Shown here in pieces: positions 40,520-51,106 of a DNA stretch of 64,000 bases. The notes beneath the pieces were generated by a model. The model searched no databases and was not told the origin of the DNA. It was given only the letters and a program-made list of their open reading frames with translations. The stretch is from positions 1-64,000 of the forward strand of contig NZ_JAAGWF010000017.1 of NCBI RefSeq assembly GCF_010686765.1, given 5' to 3'. How positions within the stretch are numbered: position 1 is the stretch's first letter; every line of letters starts with the position of its first letter. The stretch is from Geodermatophilus sabuli. GTDB lineage: Bacteria; Actinomycetota; Actinomycetes; Mycobacteriales; Geodermatophilaceae. Made by a program: the position numbers and the translations under genes.

Positions 40520-41013
40520 AGCCCTTCCGCCGCCGCGGGGAGGACGTGGTCGCGAGGCTGGAGCCGGCCGAGGCCCGCATCATGGGACTGCTCCTGGACC
40601 AGCTCGAACAGCTGCTCACCGCGGACGCCGACGACGTCCGCGGCGACCCGGTCGTCGCCCGGCTCCTGCCCGAGGGGCACCGCGGTGACCCCGAGCTGGC
40701 GGCCGACTACCGGGAGATGACCGAGTCCGCGCTGCGCTCGGGCAAGGCCGACGACCTCGCCACCGTGCGGGCCGGCCTGCCGCCCGACGGCGGGGCGGTC
40801 CGTCTCGACGCCGACCAGGCCGGCGCGTGGCTGCGCACCAGCAACGACCTGCGGCTGGCGCTCGGCACCCGGCTGGGCATCGAGGAGGACACCGAGCCGC
40901 CGGAGGACCTCAGCAGCGAGGAGGGCCAGCAGCTGGCCGTCTACTACTGGCTCACCGGCCTGCAGGGGTCGCTCGTCGACGCACTCGTCGCCGGTCGCGC
41001 CGGCCGAAGGTGA
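40516..41013 (+). CDS. DUF2017 protein
   Basis: A 165-residue protein of DUF2017, an actinobacterial family nearly always next to clpS. It opens [20 protein letters not shown], continues as an acidic helical protein ([17 protein letters not shown]) and ends with [20 protein letters not shown]. Its ATG overlaps the clpS stop (ATGA), so it is coupled; a role linked to ClpS-dependent proteolysis is inference from conserved neighbourhood. Its last 62 bases are overlapped on the other strand by a possible membrane gene. Confidence 0.88.
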   Translation: MKPFRRRGEDVVARLEPAEARIMGLLLDQLEQLLTADADDVRGDPVVARLLPEGHRGDPELAADYREMTESALRSGKADDLATVRAGLPPDGGAVRLDADQAGAWLRTSNDLRLALGTRLGIEEDTEPPEDLSSEEGQQLAVYYWLTGLQGSLVDALVAGRAGRR

Positions 41014-41290
41014 GCAGCACGAGGACGGCGAGCAGGAGGTCGAGCACGAAGAACACCGACACCAGGCGGGGCATCTCGAGGTCCCGGACCAGTGCCCCGA
41101 TCGCGGAGACCAGGACGGCCGTCGACAGGGCGAACACCAGCAGCAGCGTCAGGGCCCGGATCGAGACGAGGAGCACCAGGGACGCCCGGTCGGCCCCGAC
41201 GTCGTTGCTGAAGTGCCCGGTGCGGCGCCGCAGGCCGCCGATGCCCAGCGCGAGTGCCGGCAGCGCCAGCAGGACGACGCCGGCGATCAT
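40952..41290 (-). CDS. Possible three-helix membrane protein overlapping DUF2017
   Basis: The frame encodes about 112 residues with three good hydrophobic helices (MIAGVVLLALPALALGIGGL, SLVLLVSIRALTLLLVFALS and [20 protein letters not shown]) and a basic C-terminus. Real coding is supported by the ordered membrane pattern, which antisense shadows in this genome usually lack. It fills the otherwise empty 41014-41453 gap. Against it, the C-terminus overlaps DUF2017 by 62 bp in antisense and ATG 41290 has no strong ribosome site; GTG 41308 is an alternative. No family is recognised. Confidence 0.55.
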   Translation of the reverse strand: MIAGVVLLALPALALGIGGLRRRTGHFSNDVGADRASLVLLVSIRALTLLLVFALSTAVLVSAIGALVRDLEMPRLVSVFFVLDLLLAVLVLLTFGRRDRRRVRRRATPAGR

Positions 41291-41453
41291 GGACAACTCG
41301 AGCACCACGAGAGCGCACCGTATCCGCCGGGACCCCCTCCGGGGCACCGCCCCGGCCCGCGACGGGTCGGCCGCCCCCTGTCCAGCACACCGTTCCGAGC
41401 CGGCGAGGGGTGGGGACGGCGGGCTCCTCCCCGGGTCCTCCTAGACTGGCGGC

Positions 41454-43386
<1,933 letters not shown>

Positions 43387-43486
43387 GCCGGGGCCTGCTC
43401 GGTCCCTGAGCCGGGTCCTGATCCGGGCGTGAGCCCGGTCTCCCGGAGGTGCGAGCTAGCCTGGCCCGCGTGCAGGGGACGGACGA

Positions 43487-44227
43487 GTGAGGCTCACGGT
43501 CATCGGGTGCTCAGGCAGCGGACCGGGCCCGGAGTCCCCGGCCTCCTGCTACCTCGTGGAGCACGACGGGTTCCGGCTGCTGCTCGACCTCGGCAACGGC
43601 TCGTTCGGCGCCCTGCAGGCGCTGGCCGACCCCGCCACCGTGGACGCGGTCTTCCTCTCGCACCTGCACGCCGACCACTGCCTCGACGTCGCTCCGTTCG
43701 TCGTGTGGCACCGGTACTCCGGGCGCTCCACCCGTGAGCTGGTGCCGATGTACGCCCCGGTCGGGGCCGAGCGACGGCTGGCCCTGGCCTACGACATCGA
43801 CGGGGACGGCCTCACCGACGTCTTCGACTTCGTGCCGGTCGGGCCCGGCGAGCTGCCCATCGGGCCGTTCGCCGCGACGCTCGCACGGACCGCCCACCCG
43901 ATCGAGTGCTACGCGATCCGGCTGACCGCCGACGGCCGGTCCCTGGTCTACACCGGTGACACCGGGGCCAGCGCGGACGTCGTGACGCTCGCCCGCGGCG
44001 CCGACGTCCTGCTCGCCGAGGCCGCGCACGCCGACGTCCCCGGACTGCCGCCGGCGCTGCACCTCACCGGCCGCGAGGCCGGCGAGCACGCCGCGGCCGC
44101 CGGGGTCGACCGGCTGCTGCTCACCCACGTGCCGGCCTGGATCGACCGCGAGGCCCAGCTGGCCGACGCCCGTGCGGTGTTCCCCGCGAGCGAGCTGGTC
44201 GCGCCCAACGGTCAGTACGACATCTGA
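43487..44227 (+). CDS. MBL-fold phosphodiesterase-like hydrolase (Rv1339 type)
   Basis: A 246-residue metallo-beta-lactamase-fold protein. Metal motifs are SHLHADHCLDVAPF (HxHxDH), a His in ARTAHPIECYAI, Asp in LVYTGDTGAS and a final His in LLLTHVPAW. Together with its place after cysM, this matches mycobacterial Rv1339, reported as an atypical cAMP phosphodiesterase. The rhomboid and murI genes that separate them in Mycobacterium are absent here. GTG 43487 has GGGGAC upstream. Confidence 0.88.
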   Translation: MRLTVIGCSGSGPGPESPASCYLVEHDGFRLLLDLGNGSFGALQALADPATVDAVFLSHLHADHCLDVAPFVVWHRYSGRSTRELVPMYAPVGAERRLALAYDIDGDGLTDVFDFVPVGPGELPIGPFAATLARTAHPIECYAIRLTADGRSLVYTGDTGASADVVTLARGADVLLAEAAHADVPGLPPALHLTGREAGEHAAAAGVDRLLLTHVPAWIDREAQLADARAVFPASELVAPNGQYDI

Positions 44228-44230
44228 CGG

Positions 44231-44336
44231 AGGACCCCGTCCTCCCCACCCCTCGCTTGCTCGGGGCGGTGCCCTGGACGGGGCCGCAGTGGACGGGCCA
44301 CTCGCAGGCTCGCGGCGGGCCTCTGCAGGAGGGCCG
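44231..44336 (+). repeat. Double stop-adjacent stem-loop repeat after the MBL gene
   Basis: First unit: arms GACCCCGTCC (44233-44242) and GGACGGGGCC (44276-44285) with inner CCCC/GGGG pairing. The second unit (about 44286-44336) repeats the right half of the post-mec element, including GCTCGCGGCGGG and CTGCAGGAGGGCC. It starts three bases after the stop codon. Confidence 0.75.
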
Positions 44337-44394
44337 CACGGGACCGCGGGAACGGGCGCTTGCCTGCCGCGGCCGGGGCGGGCACGGTAGCCGG

Positions 44395-45345
44395 GTGGAC
44401 GACGAGCGCGACGGCGTGCGGCTGACCAGCCTGGACGCGCCGCTGGGTGACGGGCTCGACGTCACCAAGGGCGACCTGGTCGACCACCTGGACGCGTTCT
44501 CCGACCGGCTGGTGCCGCTGCTGGCCGGCCGGCCGCTGTCGGTCATGCGGGTGCGGCCGGGGCAGCAGCCGTTCATGCAGCGCAACGTGGCCAAGGGCGC
44601 GCCGGACTGGGTCCGGACGGTGGCCGTCTGGTCGACGGGGGCGCACCGCGAGGTGCACCAGGTGCTCTGCGACGACCGCCGGACGCTGCTCTGGCTGGCC
44701 AACCAGCGTGCCGTCGAGTTCCACGTGCCGTTCGTCCGCGCCGGGGAGGAGGGGCCGACCGGATTGGTGGTCGACCTCGACCCGCCCGAGGGCGCCGGCT
44801 TCGAGCAGGTGGTGGCCGCGGCCGAGCTGGTCCGCCGCGCACTGGCCGACGCGGGACTGGCCGGGGCGGTGAAGACCAGCGGCTCCAAGGGCGTGCACGT
44901 CGTGGTCCCGCTCCGGGACGTGCGGGCCGAGGACGCCGCCGCGGCGACCCGCGCCCTCGCCGTCCGGGCCGAGCGGCTGGATCCGGAGCTGGCCACGACC
45001 GCCTACATCAAGGACGACCGGCACGGCCGGGTCTTCCTCGACTCCACCCGCTCGTACGCCTCGACGATCGTCGCCGCGTACAGCCCGCGCATCCGGCCCG
45101 GCCTACCGGTCTCGGCGCCGGTCGCGTGGGACGACCTGCCCGCCGTCCGCCCCGGCGACGTCACGGTGCGGACCGCCCGTCAGCGGCTGGGGGACGGCGA
45201 CCCGTGGGCGGCGCTGCTGCCGGCCCCGCAGCAGCTGCCCGCCGACCTGGTCGCCGAGGGACACACCATCCCCGTCGCCCGCGTGCAGGCGATGCACGAG
45301 GGCCGGCGGCGGGCCCGCGCCCGCCGCGCGGAGTCCGGCGACTGA
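44395..45345 (+). CDS. LigD-type primase-polymerase domain protein
   Basis: A 316-residue stand-alone member of the LigD polymerase-domain family of archaeo-eukaryotic primases. The catalytic acidic pair lies in LVVDLDPPEGAGF; KTSGSKGVHVVVPL carries the nucleotide-contacting His region, and YIKDDRHGRVFLDSTRSYAS the third acidic residue and basic groove. In full LigD this domain fills gaps during non-homologous end joining. No Ku or ligase domain is encoded next to it, so it is an orphan PolDom as in several actinobacteria. GTG 44395 is the start. Confidence 0.88.
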   Translation: MDDERDGVRLTSLDAPLGDGLDVTKGDLVDHLDAFSDRLVPLLAGRPLSVMRVRPGQQPFMQRNVAKGAPDWVRTVAVWSTGAHREVHQVLCDDRRTLLWLANQRAVEFHVPFVRAGEEGPTGLVVDLDPPEGAGFEQVVAAAELVRRALADAGLAGAVKTSGSKGVHVVVPLRDVRAEDAAAATRALAVRAERLDPELATTAYIKDDRHGRVFLDSTRSYASTIVAAYSPRIRPGLPVSAPVAWDDLPAVRPGDVTVRTARQRLGDGDPWAALLPAPQQLPADLVAEGHTIPVARVQAMHEGRRRARARRAESGD

Positions 45346-45439
45346 CGTCTTCCGCGCACCCTCCACAGGAGCGCGGCCGTCCACAACCGGGGGTGCCGGT
45401 GCGGGCGCGACGTCCGGCCCCCGGGCCAGGCTCCCCGGC

Positions 45440-45925
45440 ATGACGACCGACCCGCAGACCATCGCCTGGCTCGACCAGGAGGACGCCCATCTCGCCACCG
45501 TCGTCCGGGAGTGCCGCTGGGCGGTGCAGTACGTCGGCCCGGGGGATGAGACCCACGAACCGGCGTTCGGCTACACCGTCGGCCTGTTCGGGCTGGGCCA
45601 CCCGGAGCTGGTCGTGGCCGGCCTCGGACCGGAGCGCACCCACGGCCTGATCGGTGAGGTCGCGGCGATGGTGACCGCCGGGCGAGCCCTCGTACCCGGG
45701 GAGCCCGTCTCCTGCGACGGCTGGCCGGGGCCGGTGTGCGTGGAGACCTGCCCCAACCCGGGCGAGGTCCTGTTCGCCGCCAACCGCTTCTACCGGCGCC
45801 CGGCCGAGTACTCCGTCCCGGCGTACCAGCTGACCTGGCCGCACCGCGACGGCAGCTACCCGTGGGACGCCGGCCACCCCTGCGGTCCGGCCTGCCAACC
45901 GCGTCCGGGCACGTGGCGGGCGTGA
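45440..45925 (+). CDS. DUF4262 protein
   Basis: A 161-residue protein of DUF4262. Typical segments are TIAWLDQEDAHLATVVRECR, FGYTVGLFGLGHPELVVAGL and AYQLTWPHRDGSYPWDAGH. The family is found across actinobacteria with unknown function. Four cysteines (CDGW, VCVETC, PCGPAC) are concentrated in the second half. It stands alone, 94 bp after the polymerase-domain gene and followed by a stop-adjacent stem-loop. Confidence 0.85.
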   Translation: MTTDPQTIAWLDQEDAHLATVVRECRWAVQYVGPGDETHEPAFGYTVGLFGLGHPELVVAGLGPERTHGLIGEVAAMVTAGRALVPGEPVSCDGWPGPVCVETCPNPGEVLFAANRFYRRPAEYSVPAYQLTWPHRDGSYPWDAGHPCGPACQPRPGTWRA

Positions 45926-45926
45926 C

Positions 45927-45980
45927 GGAGGACGCCCGCACCACTCGCACGCTCGCGGCGGGTCCCTGCAGGGAGGCCGC
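45927..45980 (+). repeat. Stop-adjacent stem-loop repeat, copy after the DUF4262 gene
   Basis: Contains CACTCGCACGCTCGCGGCGGG and then TCCCTGCAGGGAGGCC, nearly the same as the post-mec element but with TCCCTGCAGGGA as a perfect palindrome. It lies between convergent genes and ends two bases from the peroxiredoxin stop, so it may terminate both. Confidence 0.7.
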
Positions 45981-45981
45981 G

Positions 45982-46482
45982 TCAGCCGAGGCCGAGCTCC
46001 CGGCGCAGCTTGGCGACGTGTCCGGTGGCCTTGACGTTGTACGACGCCTTCTCGATGCGGCCCTCGCCGTCGACGACGAACGTCGAGCGGATCACCCCGA
46101 CGACCTCCTTGCCGTACAGCTTCTTCGGGCCGAACGCGCCGTAGGCACGCAGCACCTCCTTGTCCACGTCCGAGACCAGGGTGATGCCCAGCTCCTCCTT
46201 CTCGCGGAAGCGCAGCAGCTTCTCGGGCGGGTCGGGGGAGATGCCGATGATGTCCAGCCCCGCCTCGGCCAGCTCACCGGCGGCGGCGGTGAAGTCGATG
46301 GCCTGGGTCGTGCAGCCGGGGGTGAGCGCGGCCGGGTAGCAGTAGACGATCACCCGGCGTCCCCGGTGGTCGGCCAGGGACACCGGCGTCCCGTCGGCGT
46401 CGGGCAGCGTGAACTCCGGCGCCGGGTCGCCGGGGGCCAGCCGGACGGGAGCCGGTTCGAGGCCGCTGTCGCTGTCGGTCAT
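45982..46482 (-). CDS. bcp: Thioredoxin-dependent thiol peroxidase, BCP/PrxQ type
   Basis: A 166-residue peroxiredoxin. The peroxidatic cysteine is Cys57 in YPAALTPGCTTQAIDF. The resolving cysteine expected five residues later in typical PrxQ is replaced by Ile, so it works as a one-Cys type, or uses Cys48 (VIVYCYP), which lies nearby. It reduces peroxides with thioredoxin or another thiol. ATG 46482 is the start. It is convergent with the DUF4262 gene. Confidence 0.92.
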   Translation of the reverse strand: MTDSDSGLEPAPVRLAPGDPAPEFTLPDADGTPVSLADHRGRRVIVYCYPAALTPGCTTQAIDFTAAAGELAEAGLDIIGISPDPPEKLLRFREKEELGITLVSDVDKEVLRAYGAFGPKKLYGKEVVGVIRSTFVVDGEGRIEKASYNVKATGHVAKLRRELGLG

Positions 46483-46543
46483 GCACCGCATCCTGCCGTG
46501 CCCTCCCGGCCCCCCTCCACAGGGTGTGGCCGGCGGGCCGACG

Positions 46544-46948
46544 TCAGCCGGCGAGGAAGGACAGCCGGACGTGGCGCTGCGGGTTGTCGGTGTTGGTGTC
46601 CACCAGGCAGATGCGCTGCCAGGTGCCCAGCTGGAGCAGCCCGTCGAGCACCGGGATGCACGCATGCGGCGCGACGATCGCGGGCAGCACGTGGTCCCGC
46701 CCGTGCCCGGCGCTGCCGTGCCGGTGCCGCCACCGGTCGTCCCGGGGCAGCAGGACGTCGAGCTGGGCCAGGAGGTCCTCATCGCTGCCCGAGCCGGTCT
46801 CGATGAGGGCGACGCCGGCCGTGGCGTGCGGCACGAACACGTGGAGCAGGCCGTCGGCCTCGCCACGGACGAACTCGGCGCACTCGTCGGTCAGGTCGGC
46901 CACCGTGGGTACCCCGCCGGTCCGGATCGCTCGCAGCTCCGATCGCAT
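46544..46948 (-). CDS. YjbQ/UPF0047 family protein
   Basis: A 134-residue protein of UPF0047, also annotated as secondary thiamine-phosphate synthase. The conserved core is [20 protein letters not shown], then [19 protein letters not shown] with metal-binding histidines, and [12 protein letters not shown]. The thiamine role rests on weak complementation in E. coli and should be treated as tentative. ATG 46948 is preferred; ATG 46966 would add six residues. It lies 61 bp upstream of the peroxiredoxin gene on the same strand. Confidence 0.88.
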   Translation of the reverse strand: MRSELRAIRTGGVPTVADLTDECAEFVRGEADGLLHVFVPHATAGVALIETGSGSDEDLLAQLDVLLPRDDRWRHRHGSAGHGRDHVLPAIVAPHACIPVLDGLLQLGTWQRICLVDTNTDNPQRHVRLSFLAG

Positions 46949-47097
46949 GCGGCGATTCCACCGCATCCGCCGGCTGGGGGCCCGGCGAGGTGCCCTCCCC
47001 CCGCCGCACCGAGCGGCCGCCCCGGTCCAGGTGGGCGGCCTCCGTGCCCGACGACCGCCCCGCCCCGCCGGACGGGGCCGCACTACCCTCGGCGTAC

Positions 47098-47853
47098 GTG
47101 ACCCCGACCCCCGGCAAGCCCCGCCCCGACGGCCGGGCGGCCGACCAGCTCCGCCCCGTGACGATCACCCGCAACTGGCTCGACCACGCCGAGGGGTCGG
47201 TGCTCGTCGAGTTCGGCCGGACCCGCGTGCTGTGCGCTGCGAGCGTCACCGAGGGCGTGCCGCGCTGGCGCCGGGGCTCGGGCCTGGGCTGGGTCACCGC
47301 CGAGTACTCGATGCTGCCCCGGGCGACCCACACGCGCAGCGACCGGGAGTCGGTCAAGGGGCGCATCGGGGGCCGCACCCACGAGATCAGCCGGCTCATC
47401 GGGCGCTCCCTGCGCGCCTCCATCGACCTCGCGGCGCTGGGGGAGAACAGCATCGCGATCGACTGCGACGTGCTGCAGGCCGACGGCGGCACCCGGACGG
47501 CCGCCATCACCGGCGCCTACGTCGCCCTGGCCGACGCCGTGAGCTGGCTGGGTGGCCGCAAGAAGCTGGCCCGCCCGACGGCGATCGTGCAGTCGGTGGC
47601 CGCGGTCAGCGTGGGCGTCGTCGACGGGGAACCGCGGCTCGACCTCGCCTATGAGGAGGACGTCCGCGCCGGCACCGACATGAACGTCGTGTGCACCGGC
47701 GACGGCAGCTTCGTCGAGGTGCAGGGGACCGCGGAGAACGGCGTGTTCGACCGGGCCGCCCTCGACGCGCTGCTCGACCTGGCCGTCGGCGGGTGCGCCG
47801 AGCTGTCCAGGCTGCAGGCCGAGGCCCTCCGGCAGTCCGCCGCCGCACGATGA
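47098..47853 (+). CDS. rph: Ribonuclease PH
   Basis: A 251-residue phosphorolytic 3'-5' exoribonuclease that trims tRNA 3' ends. Signature segments are [37 protein letters not shown], the phosphate-binding and hexamer-interface Arg region [19 protein letters not shown], and [19 protein letters not shown] with the catalytic Asp. GTG 47098 is the start. Its stop overlaps the ATG of rdgB, as in Mycobacterium Rv1340-Rv1341. Confidence 0.96.
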   Translation: MTPTPGKPRPDGRAADQLRPVTITRNWLDHAEGSVLVEFGRTRVLCAASVTEGVPRWRRGSGLGWVTAEYSMLPRATHTRSDRESVKGRIGGRTHEISRLIGRSLRASIDLAALGENSIAIDCDVLQADGGTRTAAITGAYVALADAVSWLGGRKKLARPTAIVQSVAAVSVGVVDGEPRLDLAYEEDVRAGTDMNVVCTGDGSFVEVQGTAENGVFDRAALDALLDLAVGGCAELSRLQAEALRQSAAAR

Positions 47854-48461
47854 GCTCCCGGCTGCTGCTGGCCACCCGCAACCCCGGCAAGCTCGCCGAG
47901 CTGCAGCGGCTGCTGACCAGCGCGGTGCCCGGGGTGGCCGTGCTCGGTCTCGGAGACGTGCCCGCCTATCCGGAGGTCCCCGAGACCGGCGCCAGCTTCG
48001 CCGAGAACGCACTGCTCAAGGCGCGCGAGGCGGTGCGGCACACCGGCCTCCCGGCGGTGGCCGACGACTCGGGTCTGGCCGTCGACGCGCTCAACGGGAT
48101 GCCGGGGATCTTCTCCGCCCGGTGGTCGGGCCGGCACGGCGACGACGGTGCCAACACCGCGCTGCTGCTCGGCCAGCTCGCCGACGTGCCCGACGAGCGG
48201 CGTGGCGCGGCGTTCGTCTGTGCCGCGGCGCTGGTCACCCCCGAGGGTGCCGAGCGGGTGCTGGAACGGTCCTGGCGCGGCCGGGTCGTGCGCGAGGGAC
48301 GCGGCCGCAACGGGTTCGGCTACGACCCGGTGTTCGTGCCGGACGGGCTGGAGCTCACCTCGGCCGAGCTCACGCCGGAGCAGAAGGACGCCGCCAGTCA
48401 CCGCGGTCAGGCCTTCGCGGCGCTGGTCCCGATGGTGGCCGAGCTGCTCCGTCGCCGCTGA
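47850..48461 (+). CDS. rdgB: RdgB/HAM1 (d)ITP/XTP pyrophosphatase
   Basis: A 203-residue house-cleaning nucleotide pyrophosphatase. Substrate motif [54 protein letters not shown] with the catalytic Asp, and [17 protein letters not shown] are all intact. It removes deaminated purine nucleotides such as ITP and XTP. Its ATG overlaps the rph stop (ATGA). It is convergent with the glycosyltransferase operon, six bases away. Confidence 0.96.
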   Translation: MSSRLLLATRNPGKLAELQRLLTSAVPGVAVLGLGDVPAYPEVPETGASFAENALLKAREAVRHTGLPAVADDSGLAVDALNGMPGIFSARWSGRHGDDGANTALLLGQLADVPDERRGAAFVCAAALVTPEGAERVLERSWRGRVVREGRGRNGFGYDPVFVPDGLELTSAELTPEQKDAASHRGQAFAALVPMVAELLRRR

Positions 48462-48467
48462 GCCCGG

Positions 48468-49049
48468 TCACCGCCCCGCGACCCACCCGATGAACCACAG
48501 CGAGAAGGCGGCGATCGCCGGCGGGAAGGCCAGGACCAGGTAGGCGGCGAACACGCGGTCCAGTCGCCAGCTGATCCGCTGCCGGGGACCGTTCATGCGG
48601 TGCCGGCCGGTGACCGGCAACGGCGCCCGGGCCACGGCGGCCTCCTCCCCGGCGGTCAGGGCGACCGAGCGTGCTGCCTGCCAGGCCTCGACGCGGGCCC
48701 AGCCCGGCGCCACGCCGCAGATCAGCGCCAGCACCGCCGCGCCGGCCAGGACCGGCAGCAGGTCGACGGTCCCCAGCAGGAGCAGCCCGGCAGCGGCGGC
48801 GCCGGCGGTGAAGCCGGCGACGGTGACCGCGGCGAAGCAGAAGACCGCCCCGAAGGTGACCATCAGGATCGCGTAGCCGGGCAGCATGGCGTCGACCCAC
48901 GAGCCGCCCATGACGAGCATCAGCGGCACCTCGGCGGCGAGCACCAGCCCGCAGGTGAGGAACACGCGGCGCAGCGGCACCCGCGGGGGCCGCACCGCCC
49001 ACGACGTGTCCAGTCGATCGGCCACCGTCGGCGTGAGCACCGCGCTCAT
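48468..49049 (-). CDS. Membrane partner of the MshEN glycosyltransferase
   Basis: A 193-residue membrane protein without a known family. The N-terminal cytoplasmic segment (VADRLDTSWAVRPPRVPLRR) is followed by four hydrophobic helices, including VFLTCGLVLAAEVPLMLVMG and ILMVTFGAVFCFAAVTVAGF. A cytoplasmic loop holding VARAPLPVTGRHRMNGPRQR follows, then a last helix pair near FAAYLVLAFPPAIAAFSLWF. Its ATG overlaps the stop of the glycosyltransferase gene (ATGA), so they are made together, as with accessory subunits of polysaccharide synthases. Function is inferred only from this coupling. Confidence 0.75.
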   Translation of the reverse strand: MSAVLTPTVADRLDTSWAVRPPRVPLRRVFLTCGLVLAAEVPLMLVMGGSWVDAMLPGYAILMVTFGAVFCFAAVTVAGFTAGAAAAGLLLLGTVDLLPVLAGAAVLALICGVAPGWARVEAWQAARSVALTAGEEAAVARAPLPVTGRHRMNGPRQRISWRLDRVFAAYLVLAFPPAIAAFSLWFIGWVAGR

Positions 49050-51106
49050 CGCTGCACCTCCGTGGAGACGTCGGTCCAGGCCAGCCGGCCGTGGACGTCG
49101 CCGGCGGCGTGCCGGCCCGCGCCGGCGGGTGCCGGCGGCTGCACGGTCCGGTCCTCCGCCTGCGTCTCGGCGGCCGGCCCGTCGGGCGCACCGCCCTGGA
49201 CGTGGGCGGACAGGCCGTGCTGGGTCTTCTCCCAGTAGAAGGGCTTGGTCAGCAGCTGCCAAGCGGCCTTGTAGGACGCGATGGAGTGCAGCAGCCAGTA
49301 GACCGGGGAGAACAGCGCGAAGGGCACCAGCCCGTAGCTGCGGCGCTTGAAGCCGGCCAGCAGCGACAGGTAGATGATCACGCCGTTGCCGAACAGCAGG
49401 TTGGCCAGGCTGACCAGCACCACCCACTCCGGCAGGGCCGGCACCAGCACGCCCGGGAAGACCAGCTCGGCGAGGAACAGCAGGTAGAGCCACGGGGTGG
49501 CCAGGAACATCAGCGGCGTCCCACCGATCAGCAGCGCGAAGCCCGCGGCCTGCCGGAGACCGACGGTGCGGACCAGCCTCACCGGGTGGCGGGTGTGCAC
49601 CAGGACCGTCTGCATGTAGCCCTTGATCCAGCGGCTGCGCTGCCGGATCCAGTTGCCGACGGCCATGTTGGCCTCTTCGTAGGTCGTCGAGTTGACGACC
49701 GCGACGCGGTGGCCACGGGCCGACGCGCGGATGCCCAGGTCGGCGTCCTCGGTGACGTTGTAGGGGTCCCAGCCACCGAGCTGGCGCAGCAGGTCGGTCC
49801 GGAAGTGGTTGCTCGTGCCGCCCAGCGGGATGGGCAGCCGCAGCTTGTCCAGGCCGGCGAGGGTGTAGTCGAACCAGGAGGAGTACTCGAGGGTGAACAT
49901 GCGGGTCAGCAGGTTCTCCCGCGCGTTGAAGTAGTTCAGCGCCGCCTGCACGCACACCAGGTCGTCGCCGCCCTTGCGGAACGCGATGAGCGACTTCTTC
50001 AGCTGGTCGGGGTCGGGGCGGTCCTCGGCGTCGTAGATGACGACGAACTCGCCGCGCGCGAAGGCCAGCCCCACGTTGCACGCCCGCGGCTTGGTCTTGG
50101 GCAGCGAGTGGGGGACCACGATGATCCGGACGAGGTCCGGCGGGGCGGCGGCCAGTGCGGCGGCCAGCGTCTCGGGGTCGTCCTCCTCCAGCAGGAGCAG
50201 GATCTCCAGCTTCTCGCGCGGGTAGTCCAGCGCGGCCAGGTTGCGCATGAGCAGGCCGACGATCCCGGCCTCCTTGTAGACCGGCACGAGGATCGTGTAC
50301 CGGGGCAGGTCGGTGTCGACCAGGGCCTCGACCTCGGCGTCGCTGACCTGCTCGACGGTCTCGTAGGCGGTGCCGACGGTGCTGATCAGCGCCTTGGTGC
50401 CCACGGCGAGGGCGACGGCGACGTTCACGGTCGTGACCAGGACCAGCATGGTCGTGGAGAACCACAGGGCGGCGCTGAGGATCGTGCCGGCGGCCACGGT
50501 GATGCCGAGGGCGACCTGCTGCCAGACGAACACCGTCGAGGCCGACTCGTCGGGGCGCCGCTCGGCGAGCGAGCGGACCGCGTCGTGGACCAGCTCGTCG
50601 CGCCACACGGTCCGCAGCGCCCGCTGCACGTCCCAGTCGGTGGTGACGACCTGGCGGACTCGCCGGATGCCGGTGCGGTCGACGACCTCCTGCGCGATGT
50701 GCGCCGAGGGCCGGCCCGCGGTGGCCACCACGACCTGCAGCTCGCCGTCGTCGTCCCGCTCCACCTGCAGCGGCACCCAGACCTCGCGGGCGAGCATCGC
50801 GGAGGGGAACAGGCGGGCCAGGTCGGTGTCGACCTCCATCGGGTCCACGAACGCCATGTCCGCGCCCCACACCTCCGCGAGGGCGACGTACAGCTGGCGT
50901 CGGGTCACCAGACCGCGGGCGAGCAGGACGGCACCCAGGGGCTCACCGATCCGCTCGTGCTGGCGGAGGGCGTCGAAGAGCTGGGCCTCGGTCAGCACGC
51001 CCTGCTCGACGAGGACGTCGCCGAGCCGGCGTTCGGGTGCTGACGGCGGCCCGGACACCGGGGTGGCCCGGCCGGCGGTCGTCGGCTTCGAGAACAGGAG
51101 CGTCAC
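49046..51106 (-). CDS. Family-2 glycosyltransferase with c-di-GMP-binding MshEN domain
   Basis: A 686-residue fusion. Residues 27-50 (RLGDVLVEQGVLTEAQLFDA start) and 56-79 (PLGAVLLARGLVTRRQLYVA start) are the two 24-residue MshEN motifs, with exactly five residues between. A T2SSE N-terminal-like region continues to about 165. Two helices (195-235) lead to a GT2 domain with ILVPVYKEAG (272-281), DAED (359-362), TED (452-454) and QRSRW (489-493), the catalytic and product-binding motifs of processive synthases. Three or more helices follow. MshEN binds c-di-GMP in secretion and pilus ATPases, so an exopolysaccharide synthase switched on by c-di-GMP is inferred. GTG 51106 is the start. Confidence 0.88.
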   Translation of the reverse strand: MTLLFSKPTTAGRATPVSGPPSAPERRLGDVLVEQGVLTEAQLFDALRQHERIGEPLGAVLLARGLVTRRQLYVALAEVWGADMAFVDPMEVDTDLARLFPSAMLAREVWVPLQVERDDDGELQVVVATAGRPSAHIAQEVVDRTGIRRVRQVVTTDWDVQRALRTVWRDELVHDAVRSLAERRPDESASTVFVWQQVALGITVAAGTILSAALWFSTTMLVLVTTVNVAVALAVGTKALISTVGTAYETVEQVSDAEVEALVDTDLPRYTILVPVYKEAGIVGLLMRNLAALDYPREKLEILLLLEEDDPETLAAALAAAPPDLVRIIVVPHSLPKTKPRACNVGLAFARGEFVVIYDAEDRPDPDQLKKSLIAFRKGGDDLVCVQAALNYFNARENLLTRMFTLEYSSWFDYTLAGLDKLRLPIPLGGTSNHFRTDLLRQLGGWDPYNVTEDADLGIRASARGHRVAVVNSTTYEEANMAVGNWIRQRSRWIKGYMQTVLVHTRHPVRLVRTVGLRQAAGFALLIGGTPLMFLATPWLYLLFLAELVFPGVLVPALPEWVVLVSLANLLFGNGVIIYLSLLAGFKRRSYGLVPFALFSPVYWLLHSIASYKAAWQLLTKPFYWEKTQHGLSAHVQGGAPDGPAAETQAEDRTVQPPAPAGAGRHAAGDVHGRLAWTDVSTEVQR

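Noticed and set aside
44395-45345. Complete NHEJ ligase LigD
   Set aside because: Only the polymerase domain is present; there is no ATP-dependent ligase motif or 3'-phosphoesterase domain in this frame or next to it.
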